DNA of 64,000 bases from Planctomyces sp. SH-PL62 (GTDB taxonomy: Bacteria > Planctomycetota > Planctomycetia > Planctomycetales > Planctomycetaceae): positions 27,269 to 91,268 of the forward strand of contig CAMDEA010000008.1 in assembly GCA_945893045.1 (NCBI GenBank). Direction: 5' to 3'. A program made the position numbers and the translations under genes. Positions within the stretch are counted from its first letter, which is position 1. Every line of letters begins with the position of its first letter. Under the pieces are notes generated by a model. The model had not been told where the DNA came from and did not search any database. It worked only from the letters and a program-made list of their open reading frames with translations. This document shows positions 52,453 through 60,151 of the stretch, piece after piece.

Positions 52453-54062
52453 TCCGCTGATGCGACGAGTACCGGCCACGGGCTGATCGCGGACAGTTGC
52501 CGAGCCTCGACGTCCGTCGGGACAAATAACACGACGTCGGCGCGGCCGGCTTCTGACAAGTCCACGTCTTGCGGCACGCGCCATTCCGCTTCTTGCGTCC
52601 AGTCGATCGTTTTGGCACCGACGCGTGAGCGAGTCGTCTGCAACTGATAGAACGGCCGCTCGGAATCCGGCAGCGTCGCCCACTGAGAATCGTTGCCATA
52701 GTTGACCGGCTTGGCTCCTCGCGCTTGCAGCCACTCGCGTCGAACGCACAGGCCGTAGGAGTCGCAGTCCCAGCGGCCGCGATGAGCACGGAAGATGCGT
52801 CGTTTGGTCAGTTCATGCAATGAATTTGCAGAGAAGCTAACCACGGGCAAATCGCCACGAATCCCCGCCGCCGAAGACAACAGCCTCCGCTGTTGCACGA
52901 TTCGTGACAGCGCGGCGAACGCGGAATGACTGGCGGCCTCTCGCGACAGCAGGAGGTCGTCGATGAATTCGGCGTCTGATTGTCCGGGCCAAGGTCCGTC
53001 GCGTCGCCGAGTCCAATGCACCAAGTATTCGCCGTCGGCCCAAGGAAGTTCGGCGATCGTGGGGCACGTTTCCAACGTGCCCGTGAACGGCGGCGACTCA
53101 AGCACGTTGGAAACGTGCTCCGCAAACAGCCACCAGCCGACCGCTCCCACCGCTTGCAATTCGCTGGCAACGTCGGCCGGAACCAATTCTTCGCCCAGAG
53201 CCAACCACACCGACGCCGTCGGCCACGCCGAGTCGCTCAATCGCGCTCGCAGCAGCCGATGCAAATTCCCGTTCGGCCGCACTTGCAACGCGAAGACCTG
53301 ATCCGCCGCCGCGACCAGCACGCGGTCGCTCAACGGCAGTTCGGAGGATGGCCCGCCTTTGGCGGATTGCCCGTCCGCGATGGACGAGCATTCGGCGAGC
53401 CGGAGGGCGTTGATGATGGGCGACACGAACACGTCCGAATCATTGGCGAGTTGTTCGGCCAAAGACTCCGAGAGACTGTTTCGTTGAAGCTGACGTCGCA
53501 AGCGAATCAGCCAATCGACGAGCGAGCGTCGCTCGTCGAGATGCACTCGCAGCCGACGCAGGCCGAACAGGATCGCGGCACGTGCCAGAAACCGATCGAC
53601 CGTCGTGCTCGGAGCGGTCAGTAATACGTCCCGCTCTGAATCGAGCTTCGCGGTCGCCGAACGGAGCACCGCGAACCAATCCGGCCGCTCGTCGATCGCT
53701 CGGCCCAAGCGCGAACTGACCCAAGCGACCTTGCGTCCTTGCGGAACTCCGCGCGGCCACCACATCAAGCGTGGACCGAGCCAGCGTTCGTGCGGACGAG
53801 TCTCACATCCGGGCCAGCCGAGCGTCAGCTTGGCACCACGTTGTATCGCCGCGTCTAACACATCAGCCCAAGGTGGACGCGAATCGCTGTCCGCGTTTGC
53901 CCTGCGAGTTTTGGGACGAGCCAACGTCTGCTTCCGCCTCGCGGCCTCCGCCAAGATCGGCAGCACATCCGCACCGACCGGCAAGTCCGCGAATGCCAGC
54001 GACTCTCCCTCCTGCGAGCGACACCATCCTGATGCAATCAGAGCCTCCGCAAGCCCGACCAT
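52449..54062 (-). CDS. Large hypothetical protein with repeats in frame
   Basis: A 537-residue soluble protein I cannot assign. No signal peptide or membrane helix is visible; residues 1-60 are helical and basic (ARRKQTLARPKTRR). Tryptophan-rich stretches (RWLGPRLMWWPRGVPQ, WQWATLP-like SQWATLPDSERPFYQLQTTR) recur. Two palindromic intergenic-type repeats lie inside the gene without breaking the frame: one around residues 315-333 (EHVSNVLESPPFTGTLE) and one around residues 230-240 (DGQSAKGGPSSE). It is convergent with the DUF4870 gene. ATG 54062 has a weak GGAAT site. Confidence 0.7.
   Translation of the reverse strand: MVGLAEALIASGWCRSQEGESLAFADLPVGADVLPILAEAARRKQTLARPKTRRANADSDSRPPWADVLDAAIQRGAKLTLGWPGCETRPHERWLGPRLMWWPRGVPQGRKVAWVSSRLGRAIDERPDWFAVLRSATAKLDSERDVLLTAPSTTVDRFLARAAILFGLRRLRVHLDERRSLVDWLIRLRRQLQRNSLSESLAEQLANDSDVFVSPIINALRLAECSSIADGQSAKGGPSSELPLSDRVLVAAADQVFALQVRPNGNLHRLLRARLSDSAWPTASVWLALGEELVPADVASELQAVGAVGWWLFAEHVSNVLESPPFTGTLETCPTIAELPWADGEYLVHWTRRRDGPWPGQSDAEFIDDLLLSREAASHSAFAALSRIVQQRRLLSSAAGIRGDLPVVSFSANSLHELTKRRIFRAHRGRWDCDSYGLCVRREWLQARGAKPVNYGNDSQWATLPDSERPFYQLQTTRSRVGAKTIDWTQEAEWRVPQDVDLSEAGRADVVLFVPTDVEARQLSAISPWPVLVASAD
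53064..53118. repeat. Palindromic repeat inside a coding sequence
   Basis: Arms GCACGTTTCCAACGTGC at 53064-53080 and its exact complement at 53102-53118, each itself hairpin-like. It lies wholly within the gene at 52449-54062 and is translated in frame. Confidence 0.8.
53342..53375. repeat. Repeat unit inside a coding sequence
   Basis: CGGAGGATGGCCCGCCTTTG and following bases to 53375 closely match, in reverse orientation, the unit at 55323-55359. It is translated as part of the 537-residue protein. Confidence 0.65.
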
Positions 54063-54232
54063 TCCATGCCCTCGCCGTCTCTAGTAACGAGGACGATGCT
54101 AACACAGAGTTCCCGCGAGTTCAGCCGGCGAACGACAACGCTAAGCTGCCGGGGCCGCCTGCAAGGACGTTGAAGCTCGGAAAACCAAGATGGCGGCCCC
54201 GGTCAGCTTCAGCCATTGGTTAGGGCCATCCA

Positions 54233-54655
54233 TCAGTCCCACCAACAAGCTACAGGATGCTTGCCCTTTGGGACCGAGTACGGTTCAAAACTAACGCCGT
54301 CGGTCCAGCCCTGCCAGCATTCATCCGGACGAACGTCTTCCTCAAACCATTCAGAAACTGCTTCAGGCGACGCGCTTGTCATTACCCATACTGTGTCGCT
54401 GAATGGCCACTCGGGGTCATCAAACATGGTGACTTGCACGCGCACATCGGCAACATCGGGGCGAGCCGCGATGCGTTGCAGGATCGAATACATCTCGGAC
54501 GGCGTGGGAGTGGGTGTCAGATTGCAGCCCATGCTTCCGGTGACTTCGTTGCCCTCGAAAAACTCGGCGAGCGTCAGCAAAGGACGCGGTGTTGCAGCGT
54601 CGTCAACATCTCCGTTGCGTCGGACCCGTTCGGTAATTCGTTCGAGGGGAGTCAT
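54233..54655 (-). CDS. Hypothetical protein
   Basis: A 140-residue acidic soluble protein, MTPLERITERVRRNGDVDD at the N-terminus. It has PLLTLAEFFEGNEVTGSMGC, a central alpha/beta part and many aromatic residues near the end (WQGWTDGVSFEPYSVPKG). I do not recognise the family; the fold pattern resembles small immunity-like proteins but that is not enough to assign it. ATG 54655 has AGGG 9 bases upstream. The gap 54063-54232 shows nothing else. Confidence 0.6.
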   Translation of the reverse strand: MTPLERITERVRRNGDVDDAATPRPLLTLAEFFEGNEVTGSMGCNLTPTPTPSEMYSILQRIAARPDVADVRVQVTMFDDPEWPFSDTVWVMTSASPEAVSEWFEEDVRPDECWQGWTDGVSFEPYSVPKGKHPVACWWD

Positions 54656-54906
54656 GACTTGTGCCCTAACAGTTAAGTGTGCCGCGCCCCGCTTTTGTCG
54701 GTGGCGGCGATCAAACTGGTTGAGTGAACTGGCAACCAAACTACCGTGAGCAAAATGGTTTGCCTAGCTGCGTCGCAAACAAACTGGACCACTCTCGTCG
54801 GAGATAGGCCGCGTGCGGTCTATCTCAATTCTCCACGCACGCGGCCTATCTCGGCGGGTGACGCCTAGTGCTGATGTGGCGAGTGACCATTGCAGCGCGG
54901 TTCGCA

Positions 54907-55318
54907 ATGACCGTGCGTGATCAGTGTCGATGGCTGCTCGTCTCCACCGACCCCGCGTCGGTGGGACGATGATCAGCCGGCTAACCGAGTGGTCCGCCAC
55001 GCACACCAGCTCTCCACCGACCCCGTGTCGGTGGAAGCCACGATTGACCGCGGGTGGCCCAGCTTCGCAGAAGCTGGGTGCCGCAGGCACAAGAAACTTG
55101 GAGTGGACGCGGATTCCAAGGTTGAGGCGGTTAGGGCAATTGAATGTCAAACGCAGGTTTCTGATGCTGCGCACACAGCTTGATGCAAGCTGTGCCACCC
55201 TGCGACACAGGGTCGGTGGAGACGAGGGGCTCGTGACTCCAGCCGGGTTAGCTGGAAATCTTGCTTCCACCGACGCAGGGTCGGTGGAGAGCCATCGACA
55301 CAGATCACGCACGGTCAT
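54907..55318. repeat. Large nested inverted-repeat element, about 410 bases
   Basis: Outer arms of 29 bases at 54907-54935 and 55290-55318 match with one mismatch (ATGACCGTGCGTGATCAGTG). Inside are at least four hairpins using TCCACCGACC and GGTCGGTGGA, plus CCCAGCTTC/GAAGCTGGG and an ACAGCTTG/CAAGCTGTG hairpin. A separate 17-base pair lies at 54801-54817 and 54836-54852, and a single unit at 55323-55359. The 54656-55363 gap appears to be noncoding; short open frames there are repeat-derived. Confidence 0.78.
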
Positions 55319-55322
55319 TTAG

Positions 55323-55359
55323 GGACGGCCAATCTCCGCCAAAGGCGGACCATCCTCCG
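55323..55359. repeat. Single repeat unit shared with a coding sequence
   Basis: A 37-base unit containing CCGCCAAAGGCGGACCATCC, the mirror of the unit at 53342-53375 inside the neighbouring 537-residue protein gene. Confidence 0.65.
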
Positions 55360-55363
55360 GTCG

Positions 55364-56206
55364 TTAGGCGATCGGCACGCCGACGCCATGCTTCGTCGGC
55401 GCGGCTTGGTACTCTTCGAGAGCTTGAGGGAGCAACGCTTTCAGCGCGGAGGCTCGGCGTTCGTCGGAGGGGTGTGTCGAGGCGAATTCCGGCGGAGCAT
55501 CGCCGCTCTTGGCCGAGGCGAAGCGTTCCCAGAACTTCGGAGCTTCGTTCGGGTCGTAGCCGGCTTGGGACATGATGTGGATGCCCATTTCGTCGGCTTC
55601 GGATTCGTGCTTGCGGCTGTAGGGGAGGACGAAACCGTATTTGCTGCCGGCGTTGTAGGCTGTCATGAAGACTTGCTCTTTGTCGGGAGCTTGCCGCTTG
55701 ACGACCGCTTGCAGGATTTTGCCGGCTCCTTGGACTTCCAGTTCCTGGCTCATGCGTTCGCCGCCGTGACGTGCGAGGGCGTGCGAGATTTCGTGAGACA
55801 TGACAACCGCGACGCCGGCTTCATTCTGACAGACCGGCAGAATGCCTTCGTAGAACGCGACCTTGCCCCCCGGCAGACAGAAGGCGTTCTGCGTTTGCTC
55901 GGCGATGCAGGTGAACTCCCAAGCGAAGTTTTTGCCGAGATCTTGGCGTCCCGCAGCCTCGGCCAAGCGTTGGCCGACTCGATCGACGACCTCTTTGTAC
56001 TTGGCGTTCGTCGAGATTTTGTTTTTCGCTTTGACCTCTTCGTAGGCGGCGACACCCATCTGGATTTCTTGTGATTCCGGGACCAGCAGCAGTTGGCGGC
56101 GCTGCGTGATCGGTGTCGTGCGGCAGCCGAAGCACGAGCACAGTCCAATGCCGACAGGGATGGCCCAGTTCAGAAATTCGCGGCGGTCGAGTTGTTGATT
56201 GGTCAT
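55364..56206 (-). CDS. M48-family zinc metallopeptidase, exported
   Basis: A 280-residue M48 peptidase. The N-terminus has a twin-arginine-like start (LDRREFLNW) and a hydrophobic stretch ending CSCFGC, so it is probably exported and possibly lipid-anchored. The active site is HEISH within VVMSHEISHALARHGGERM, with the third zinc ligand in HESEADEMGIHIMSQAGYDP. The end FASTHPSDERRASALKALLP is also typical of BepA/LoiP-like members, which act in envelope quality control. ATG 56206 has AAGGA 8 bases upstream; the GTG at 56212 is too close to it. Confidence 0.92.
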   Translation of the reverse strand: MTNQQLDRREFLNWAIPVGIGLCSCFGCRTTPITQRRQLLLVPESQEIQMGVAAYEEVKAKNKISTNAKYKEVVDRVGQRLAEAAGRQDLGKNFAWEFTCIAEQTQNAFCLPGGKVAFYEGILPVCQNEAGVAVVMSHEISHALARHGGERMSQELEVQGAGKILQAVVKRQAPDKEQVFMTAYNAGSKYGFVLPYSRKHESEADEMGIHIMSQAGYDPNEAPKFWERFASAKSGDAPPEFASTHPSDERRASALKALLPQALEEYQAAPTKHGVGVPIA

Positions 56207-56227
56207 GATCACGTCCTTGTGAGATTT

Positions 56228-56281
56228 GTAGACGAGTCACTCCGTGACTCGAACGTTCCGGTCACGGAGTGACCGGTCTAC
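56228..56281. repeat. GTAG-type hairpin pair family M, copy 2
   Basis: Almost identical to 45497-45550 (spacer AACGTTC). On the minus strand its outer GTAG contributes the TAG stop (56278-56280) of the gene at 56278-58353. Confidence 0.9.
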
Positions 56282-58353
56282 TTGGTTTTAGGTTGCTCAC
56301 CGGAAGCTGGTTGAACGGGCTTCGGCGCGGGCTTCTTCTTTTTTTGAAACAAGCCGCCCAGGTCTTCGAGCGTGTGCTCGACATCGCTGGCTTGGCGGAT
56401 GCCGGGCGACGGTTCGTTCTCTGGTTGCAGCCCGAACTTCGGCAGCTTGGTCTCGACCTTTGGCAGAGCATTGCCGAGTCCCTTCAAGTCGAGCGGTTTG
56501 TTCGGGTCGATCGGCAACTTGCCGATCCCTTTGATATCGAGCTTGCCGGGGAGTTTGATTCCGAATGACTGAGCGATCTCTTGAATCTCGCCTTTGTTGA
56601 GGTTCAGTTGGCCGGTGAGCTTCTGAAGTTGCTCCTCGTACAACAGCGTCAGTTTTTCCGAACGCTTCGCCGCTTCTTGCTCGAAACGGACGAGCACTTC
56701 GCGACGCCCGGCTTCCAGTTGCCGAGCGAACGCTGTGTTGACGCCCGCCGAAAGTTCATGGCCGAGGTTCGATCGCAATTTGAACTGCGGCTTGAGAGCA
56801 GTCCCCGACAGCACCATCTGTGCGTCGATCTTGTGAATGCCGGTGACGACATCTTGGATGACAGCGAGCACTCGCTCGTCTCCTTTGAATCGCTTCGTGC
56901 CGAGCTTCGCGGTGATCCCTTCGAGAGCTTGCTGGTAGTCGATCTGTCCCGACAGTTCATCGCCGATCAGCGTGAGGTTCGCGATGCAATTCGACGCGCG
57001 GCTGGTCATCGCCAGTTGGATCGACTCCGGCTTGCCGATGTCCCGTTCGTCGGGCCGCGGCTCTTTGTACGACAGCAGCAGATGATGCTCCGGCACGTCC
57101 TTCGTGTAATCGAGCACTGCTTTCAGTTGCACGCTCAGTAGGTCAGGCTTCCCAGCCTGACCTGATGCGAGTTGGATTTGATTCCCTGTCGAAGGAGCGT
57201 TCATGTCAGGCTGGGAAGCCTGACCTACGGCGTCGAGGCGGACGATGATTGGCTTGCCGTGAATCTTCGGGTTGCTGGTGATGCCGGAGACCGAACCTTT
57301 GAACGCCAGTTGTTCGCCGCTGAATTCCCCTTGGCCATCGACGTTGAGCAATCGGATCAGCAACAGCGGCAATTCGACCTTGCGGGGAAACAGAATTGTC
57401 TCGCCGCGGAATCGTTCCGGCTTCGGTTCGTCAGTCGCCAACTGGATTCGTTCGCGAATGAACTTGGCCCAACCGATCGCGGTCTCCAAGCGATTGGTCA
57501 ATTCCGGGCCGAGCAACAATTCCGTGACCTCGTTCGGATCGAGGTGCAGCAGATCGGCTTTTTCTTTGATCTTGTCGAGATCGTGTGACTTGGCCTCGTC
57601 GAGCGCGTGCAGATCGTCCTGAGCCTGCCGCATGGTCCGCGCGAGCTGTTGTTTGACTTGTTCCAGTTCTTTCAGAAGTTGTTCCACGTCCTGAGCCGCC
57701 CGGCCATACTTTTCGATCTTTTCGAGTTCGTTGCCCCCTTTGACCTTCACCGATTTTCGCAGCTCGTCGATCCGCTGCTTGAGAGCCTTGAGTTCGTCTT
57801 CGTACTGGCCGAACTCTTTCGGCCAGCGTTCTTCGAGTTCCTGGCCGAGACGCACGGATTCAAACTGATTCGGATCGAAGTCGAGCTTGGCTCGATCGAC
57901 GAGTCCCGCCAGCCAGTCTTTGCTGCGGACGAGCAATTCGTGTTTGATGTTCTCCAGCAATTTGCTGTCAGAGTCTTCGGCCAGGTTCGGCTCTTCGCCG
58001 GGGAGTAATCCAGAGTCGGCTCGTTTGGTCCCCCACTGCAAGCCGCTGACGCTCGCCTCTTCGACGATGTACGACCTCTTCAGCAGCGGCTGCATTTCGA
58101 GCTTCGCGTGCAGATCGGTGAACTCGACGAGGTTCGTCCCTGGATGCTTGCGGTCGGCGACTTGCACGTTCGTCGCTTTGATCGTCGGAGCGAAGAAGGT
58201 CGTGTCGAGCCCAATGATCTCGACCTTCGCGTGAGCAATTCGCTGCCCCGTGTAGACCATGCCGCGACGGAGCACCGGATCGAAACCGTAATGAAAGAAC
58301 GCCCACACGAGTCCGATCAAAATCGCTCGCGGCAGCAGATAAGACCAACGCAT
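56278..58353 (-). CDS. TIGR03545-family envelope protein
   Basis: A 691-residue protein. One N-terminal membrane helix (LLPRAILIGLVWAFFHYGF) is followed by an AsmA-like start (VYTGQRIAHAKVEIIGLDTT), a coiled-coil region at about 180-270 (LKALKQRIDELRKSVKVKGG), beta-rich domains and a Lys/Pro-rich tail ending QPKTK. This matches TIGR03545, a rare family from outer-membrane bacteria usually paired with TIGR03546, which is the next gene upstream. A palindrome pair lies in frame at 57138-57228. The stop codon comes from a repeat. Function unknown; possibly linked to lipid or envelope transport. Confidence 0.85.
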   Translation of the reverse strand: MRWSYLLPRAILIGLVWAFFHYGFDPVLRRGMVYTGQRIAHAKVEIIGLDTTFFAPTIKATNVQVADRKHPGTNLVEFTDLHAKLEMQPLLKRSYIVEEASVSGLQWGTKRADSGLLPGEEPNLAEDSDSKLLENIKHELLVRSKDWLAGLVDRAKLDFDPNQFESVRLGQELEERWPKEFGQYEDELKALKQRIDELRKSVKVKGGNELEKIEKYGRAAQDVEQLLKELEQVKQQLARTMRQAQDDLHALDEAKSHDLDKIKEKADLLHLDPNEVTELLLGPELTNRLETAIGWAKFIRERIQLATDEPKPERFRGETILFPRKVELPLLLIRLLNVDGQGEFSGEQLAFKGSVSGITSNPKIHGKPIIVRLDAVGQASQPDMNAPSTGNQIQLASGQAGKPDLLSVQLKAVLDYTKDVPEHHLLLSYKEPRPDERDIGKPESIQLAMTSRASNCIANLTLIGDELSGQIDYQQALEGITAKLGTKRFKGDERVLAVIQDVVTGIHKIDAQMVLSGTALKPQFKLRSNLGHELSAGVNTAFARQLEAGRREVLVRFEQEAAKRSEKLTLLYEEQLQKLTGQLNLNKGEIQEIAQSFGIKLPGKLDIKGIGKLPIDPNKPLDLKGLGNALPKVETKLPKFGLQPENEPSPGIRQASDVEHTLEDLGGLFQKKKKPAPKPVQPASGEQPKTK
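57138..57228. repeat. GTAG repeat family F pair inside a coding sequence
   Basis: Perfect 24-base mirrored units GTAGGTCAGGCTTCCCAGCC at 57138-57161 and 57205-57228, GTAG outermost, inside the TIGR03545 gene. It is translated in frame as VGQASQPDMNAPSTG and NQIQLASGQAGKPDLLS. A noncoding pair of the same family lies at 58369-58448 just upstream of this gene. Confidence 0.88.
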
Positions 58354-58368
58354 GAGTTCATCCTTGAA

Positions 58369-58448
58369 GTAGGTCAGCCTTTCCAGGCTGACTTTTGGCG
58401 GTTCCGTTGCCGTGGAGAGTTCGGGTCAGGCTGGAAAGCCTGACCTAC
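58369..58448. repeat. GTAG repeat family F pair
   Basis: Mirrored 24-base units (GTAGGTCAGCCTTTCCAGGC on the left, GTAGGTCAGGCTTTCCAGCC on the minus strand) at 58369-58392 and 58425-58448. The left unit has compensating changes that keep its hairpin. The right unit overlaps the end of the TIGR03546 gene (58445). Confidence 0.88.
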
Positions 58449-58945
58449 GCCAGCTTGCCCGTGAACTCGCCGCCCCAGAGCAACGAGACCAAGCGGAAGC
58501 GTTGGGCCCAGGTCACCAATCGCGGCGTCAGCACTCCGAAGATCGGCTTGCTGAGGAAATACAGCGGTACGAACGCGGCCGCACCCATCGAAAAACTGCC
58601 CAGCACCACGGTGTTGTTGAAGTCGGTCCACGGCAGCAGCATCGTGTCGTACATCGTTTCCCAAAGCGGACGGAGAGGTTCGCTCTTCAGCAGGAACTCA
58701 CCAATGCGATGCGAGATCGGATCGAGCAACACGCCGGCCCATGAGGTCGCGAAGACGGTTGCCAAGCCGACGCCCAGGTTCACTCGCAGCGAGCACATCA
58801 GCATCATCAGCCCGATGGCCAACAGATTGCCTTTTGGCACCAGCCCCACGAGCACTCCCAAGGCCAGGCCCATCGCCATTTGACTCGGCGTGGCGTCGAC
58901 GACCAGGGCTTTGAAAAACAGCCGAAACGGCCTGAGCACGAACAT
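58445..58945 (-). CDS. TIGR03546-family membrane protein (DUF2062-like)
   Basis: A 166-residue inner-membrane protein with about four helices (MAMGLALGVLVGLVPKGNLL, AIGLMMLMCSLRVNLGVGLA, TVVLGSFSMGAAAFVPLYFL). The Gly- and Pro-rich GVLVGLVPKGNLLA segment is typical of DUF2062/TIGR03546. It lies directly upstream of the TIGR03545 gene on the same strand, the usual pairing. Its last residues FTGKLA run into a repeat that gives the TAG stop. ATG 58945 has GGAG 7 bases before it. Function unknown. Confidence 0.85.
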   Translation of the reverse strand: MFVLRPFRLFFKALVVDATPSQMAMGLALGVLVGLVPKGNLLAIGLMMLMCSLRVNLGVGLATVFATSWAGVLLDPISHRIGEFLLKSEPLRPLWETMYDTMLLPWTDFNNTVVLGSFSMGAAAFVPLYFLSKPIFGVLTPRLVTWAQRFRLVSLLWGGEFTGKLA

Positions 58946-59156
58946 GCACAGTCTCCGAAAGGTAGGTTGTGTGAGTGGAGTTCATCTCTCGCCAGGACGG
59001 CGAAAGGGGCTGATCAGAGGAGATGGGAACGATTGAAGATCAGGACGATCCTCAGGAAGGGTCAGGACGGTATCGAAGAATCGGCTGACGAGGCAACGGG
59101 AGTTGAGCCGAGTTTTTGAGCCGGAGATCGCTGTCACCTTGGTGTCTCGCCAAACG

Positions 59157-59243
59157 AACCCGACGCGCCAGCGAGGGCGAACGCGTCACAGGACTAAGAA
59201 TTCAGCGCGTGTTGGAGCGTTCGCCCTCGCTGACGCTTCGGGT
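59157..59243. repeat. Palindromic repeat family C, copy 2
   Basis: Left arm at 59157-59184 (AACCCGACGCGCCAGCGAGG) and right arm at 59217-59243 (minus strand ACCCGAAGCGTCAGCGAGGG). The left arm shares the GACGCGCCAGCGAG word with the RAYT-linked REP, linking the two families. The right arm is translated as the C-terminus of the hydrolase at 59202-60077. The gap 58946-59156 shows nothing else. Confidence 0.8.
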
Positions 59244-60077
59244 GAGTGCCTGCTGAGCCGGTGGCTCAAGCTGTTCCAAGAACTGCGCGAGCGCGATCTG
59301 GTAGTCCTCCGAGTCGGCGTCGAGATGCCCCGTTCTGGGAATGGTGATGAATTGCTTGGGGCCGCGATGTTTTTGGTGAAGCCGTTGGCCCAGTTCATAC
59401 GGAATCACGTGATCCGCGTCGCCGTGGCTTTGCAGCAACGGGCCGTGGTAGTTCTCGATCTTCGCCAGTGAATCGAATCGCTGAGTCATCAGCAGGTTCG
59501 TCGGCAGCCACGAATAATGATGCGCGGCCGTCTGCGGCAGGTTCGAGAAGGTGCTCCACAGAACCAACCCACGAGCACCGTCCTTCGCCGCGAGATCGAC
59601 CGCGACTCCGCCACCCAGCGAATAGCCCATCAGCACGATCTCCGCACGCTCGGTGCCGGTCCGCTTCGCGAGCCAATCGCGTGCGGTTCGAGCGTCCGCC
59701 AGTAGTCCGGCTTCCGAGGGCTGGCCTTCAGAACGTCCGAAGCCACGATAGTCGAACGCCATCACGGCGAGATCGTGCCGCTGATTGAGTCGAATCAAAG
59801 ACTCCTGTAATCCCGCGATGCTGCCGGCGTTGCCGTGGCATACCAGCGCGACCGCGCGCGGAGCCGGATGCGGCAGGAACCAACCGTGAAGCCGAGTCCC
59901 GTCGCCGTTCTTGAACCAGACTTCTTCTGTGTTCGGCGTGGGCGGTGTCCAGTCTCCGTCGGGATAGACCTGCGGATGATAGATCAGCTTTCGTTCCAGC
60001 GGTCCGAGTGGCGAATACGCACCCATCCACCGGCAGCCGGTGAGCGACAGGAGCGCCAGCAGGAGCATCGTGCGCAT
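59202..60077 (-). CDS. Alpha/beta-hydrolase lipoprotein
   Basis: A 291-residue protein. The leader MRTMLLLALLSLTGC ends in a lipobox Cys at residue 15. The hydrolase core has VALVCHGNAGSIAG (oxyanion HGNAG), AFDYRGFGRSEG, the nucleophile elbow LMGYSLGGGVAVDLA, and catalytic Asp/His in SHGDADHVIP and PRTGHLDADSED. This matches the YqiA/BEM46/DUF-type HGNAG hydrolases. The last 13 residues (LTRSVSEGERSNT) are encoded by a palindromic repeat, so the native C-terminus has been replaced or extended. ATG 60077 follows GGGAG. Substrate unknown. Confidence 0.87.
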   Translation of the reverse strand: MRTMLLLALLSLTGCRWMGAYSPLGPLERKLIYHPQVYPDGDWTPPTPNTEEVWFKNGDGTRLHGWFLPHPAPRAVALVCHGNAGSIAGLQESLIRLNQRHDLAVMAFDYRGFGRSEGQPSEAGLLADARTARDWLAKRTGTERAEIVLMGYSLGGGVAVDLAAKDGARGLVLWSTFSNLPQTAAHHYSWLPTNLLMTQRFDSLAKIENYHGPLLQSHGDADHVIPYELGQRLHQKHRGPKQFITIPRTGHLDADSEDYQIALAQFLEQLEPPAQQALTRSVSEGERSNTR

Positions 60078-60126
60078 GATCGTCTCCCGTCGCCTGATTC
60101 TGTGAGTCGGGAACGGTGCGGAACAA

Positions 60127-60151
60127 AGCCCGACTCGGAGAGTCAGGCTAC
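60127..60151. repeat. Single GTAG-type hairpin unit supplying a stop codon
   Basis: On the minus strand it reads GTAGCCTGACTCTCCGAGTC then GGGCT, an imperfect hairpin starting with GTAG. The TAG of this GTAG at 60148-60150 is the stop codon of mscS. Confidence 0.7.

Noticed and set aside
54917..55322. Short open frames in the large repeat island
   Set aside because: They are built from the hairpin words TCCACCGACC and their mirrors, with no start context and no protein-like pattern.
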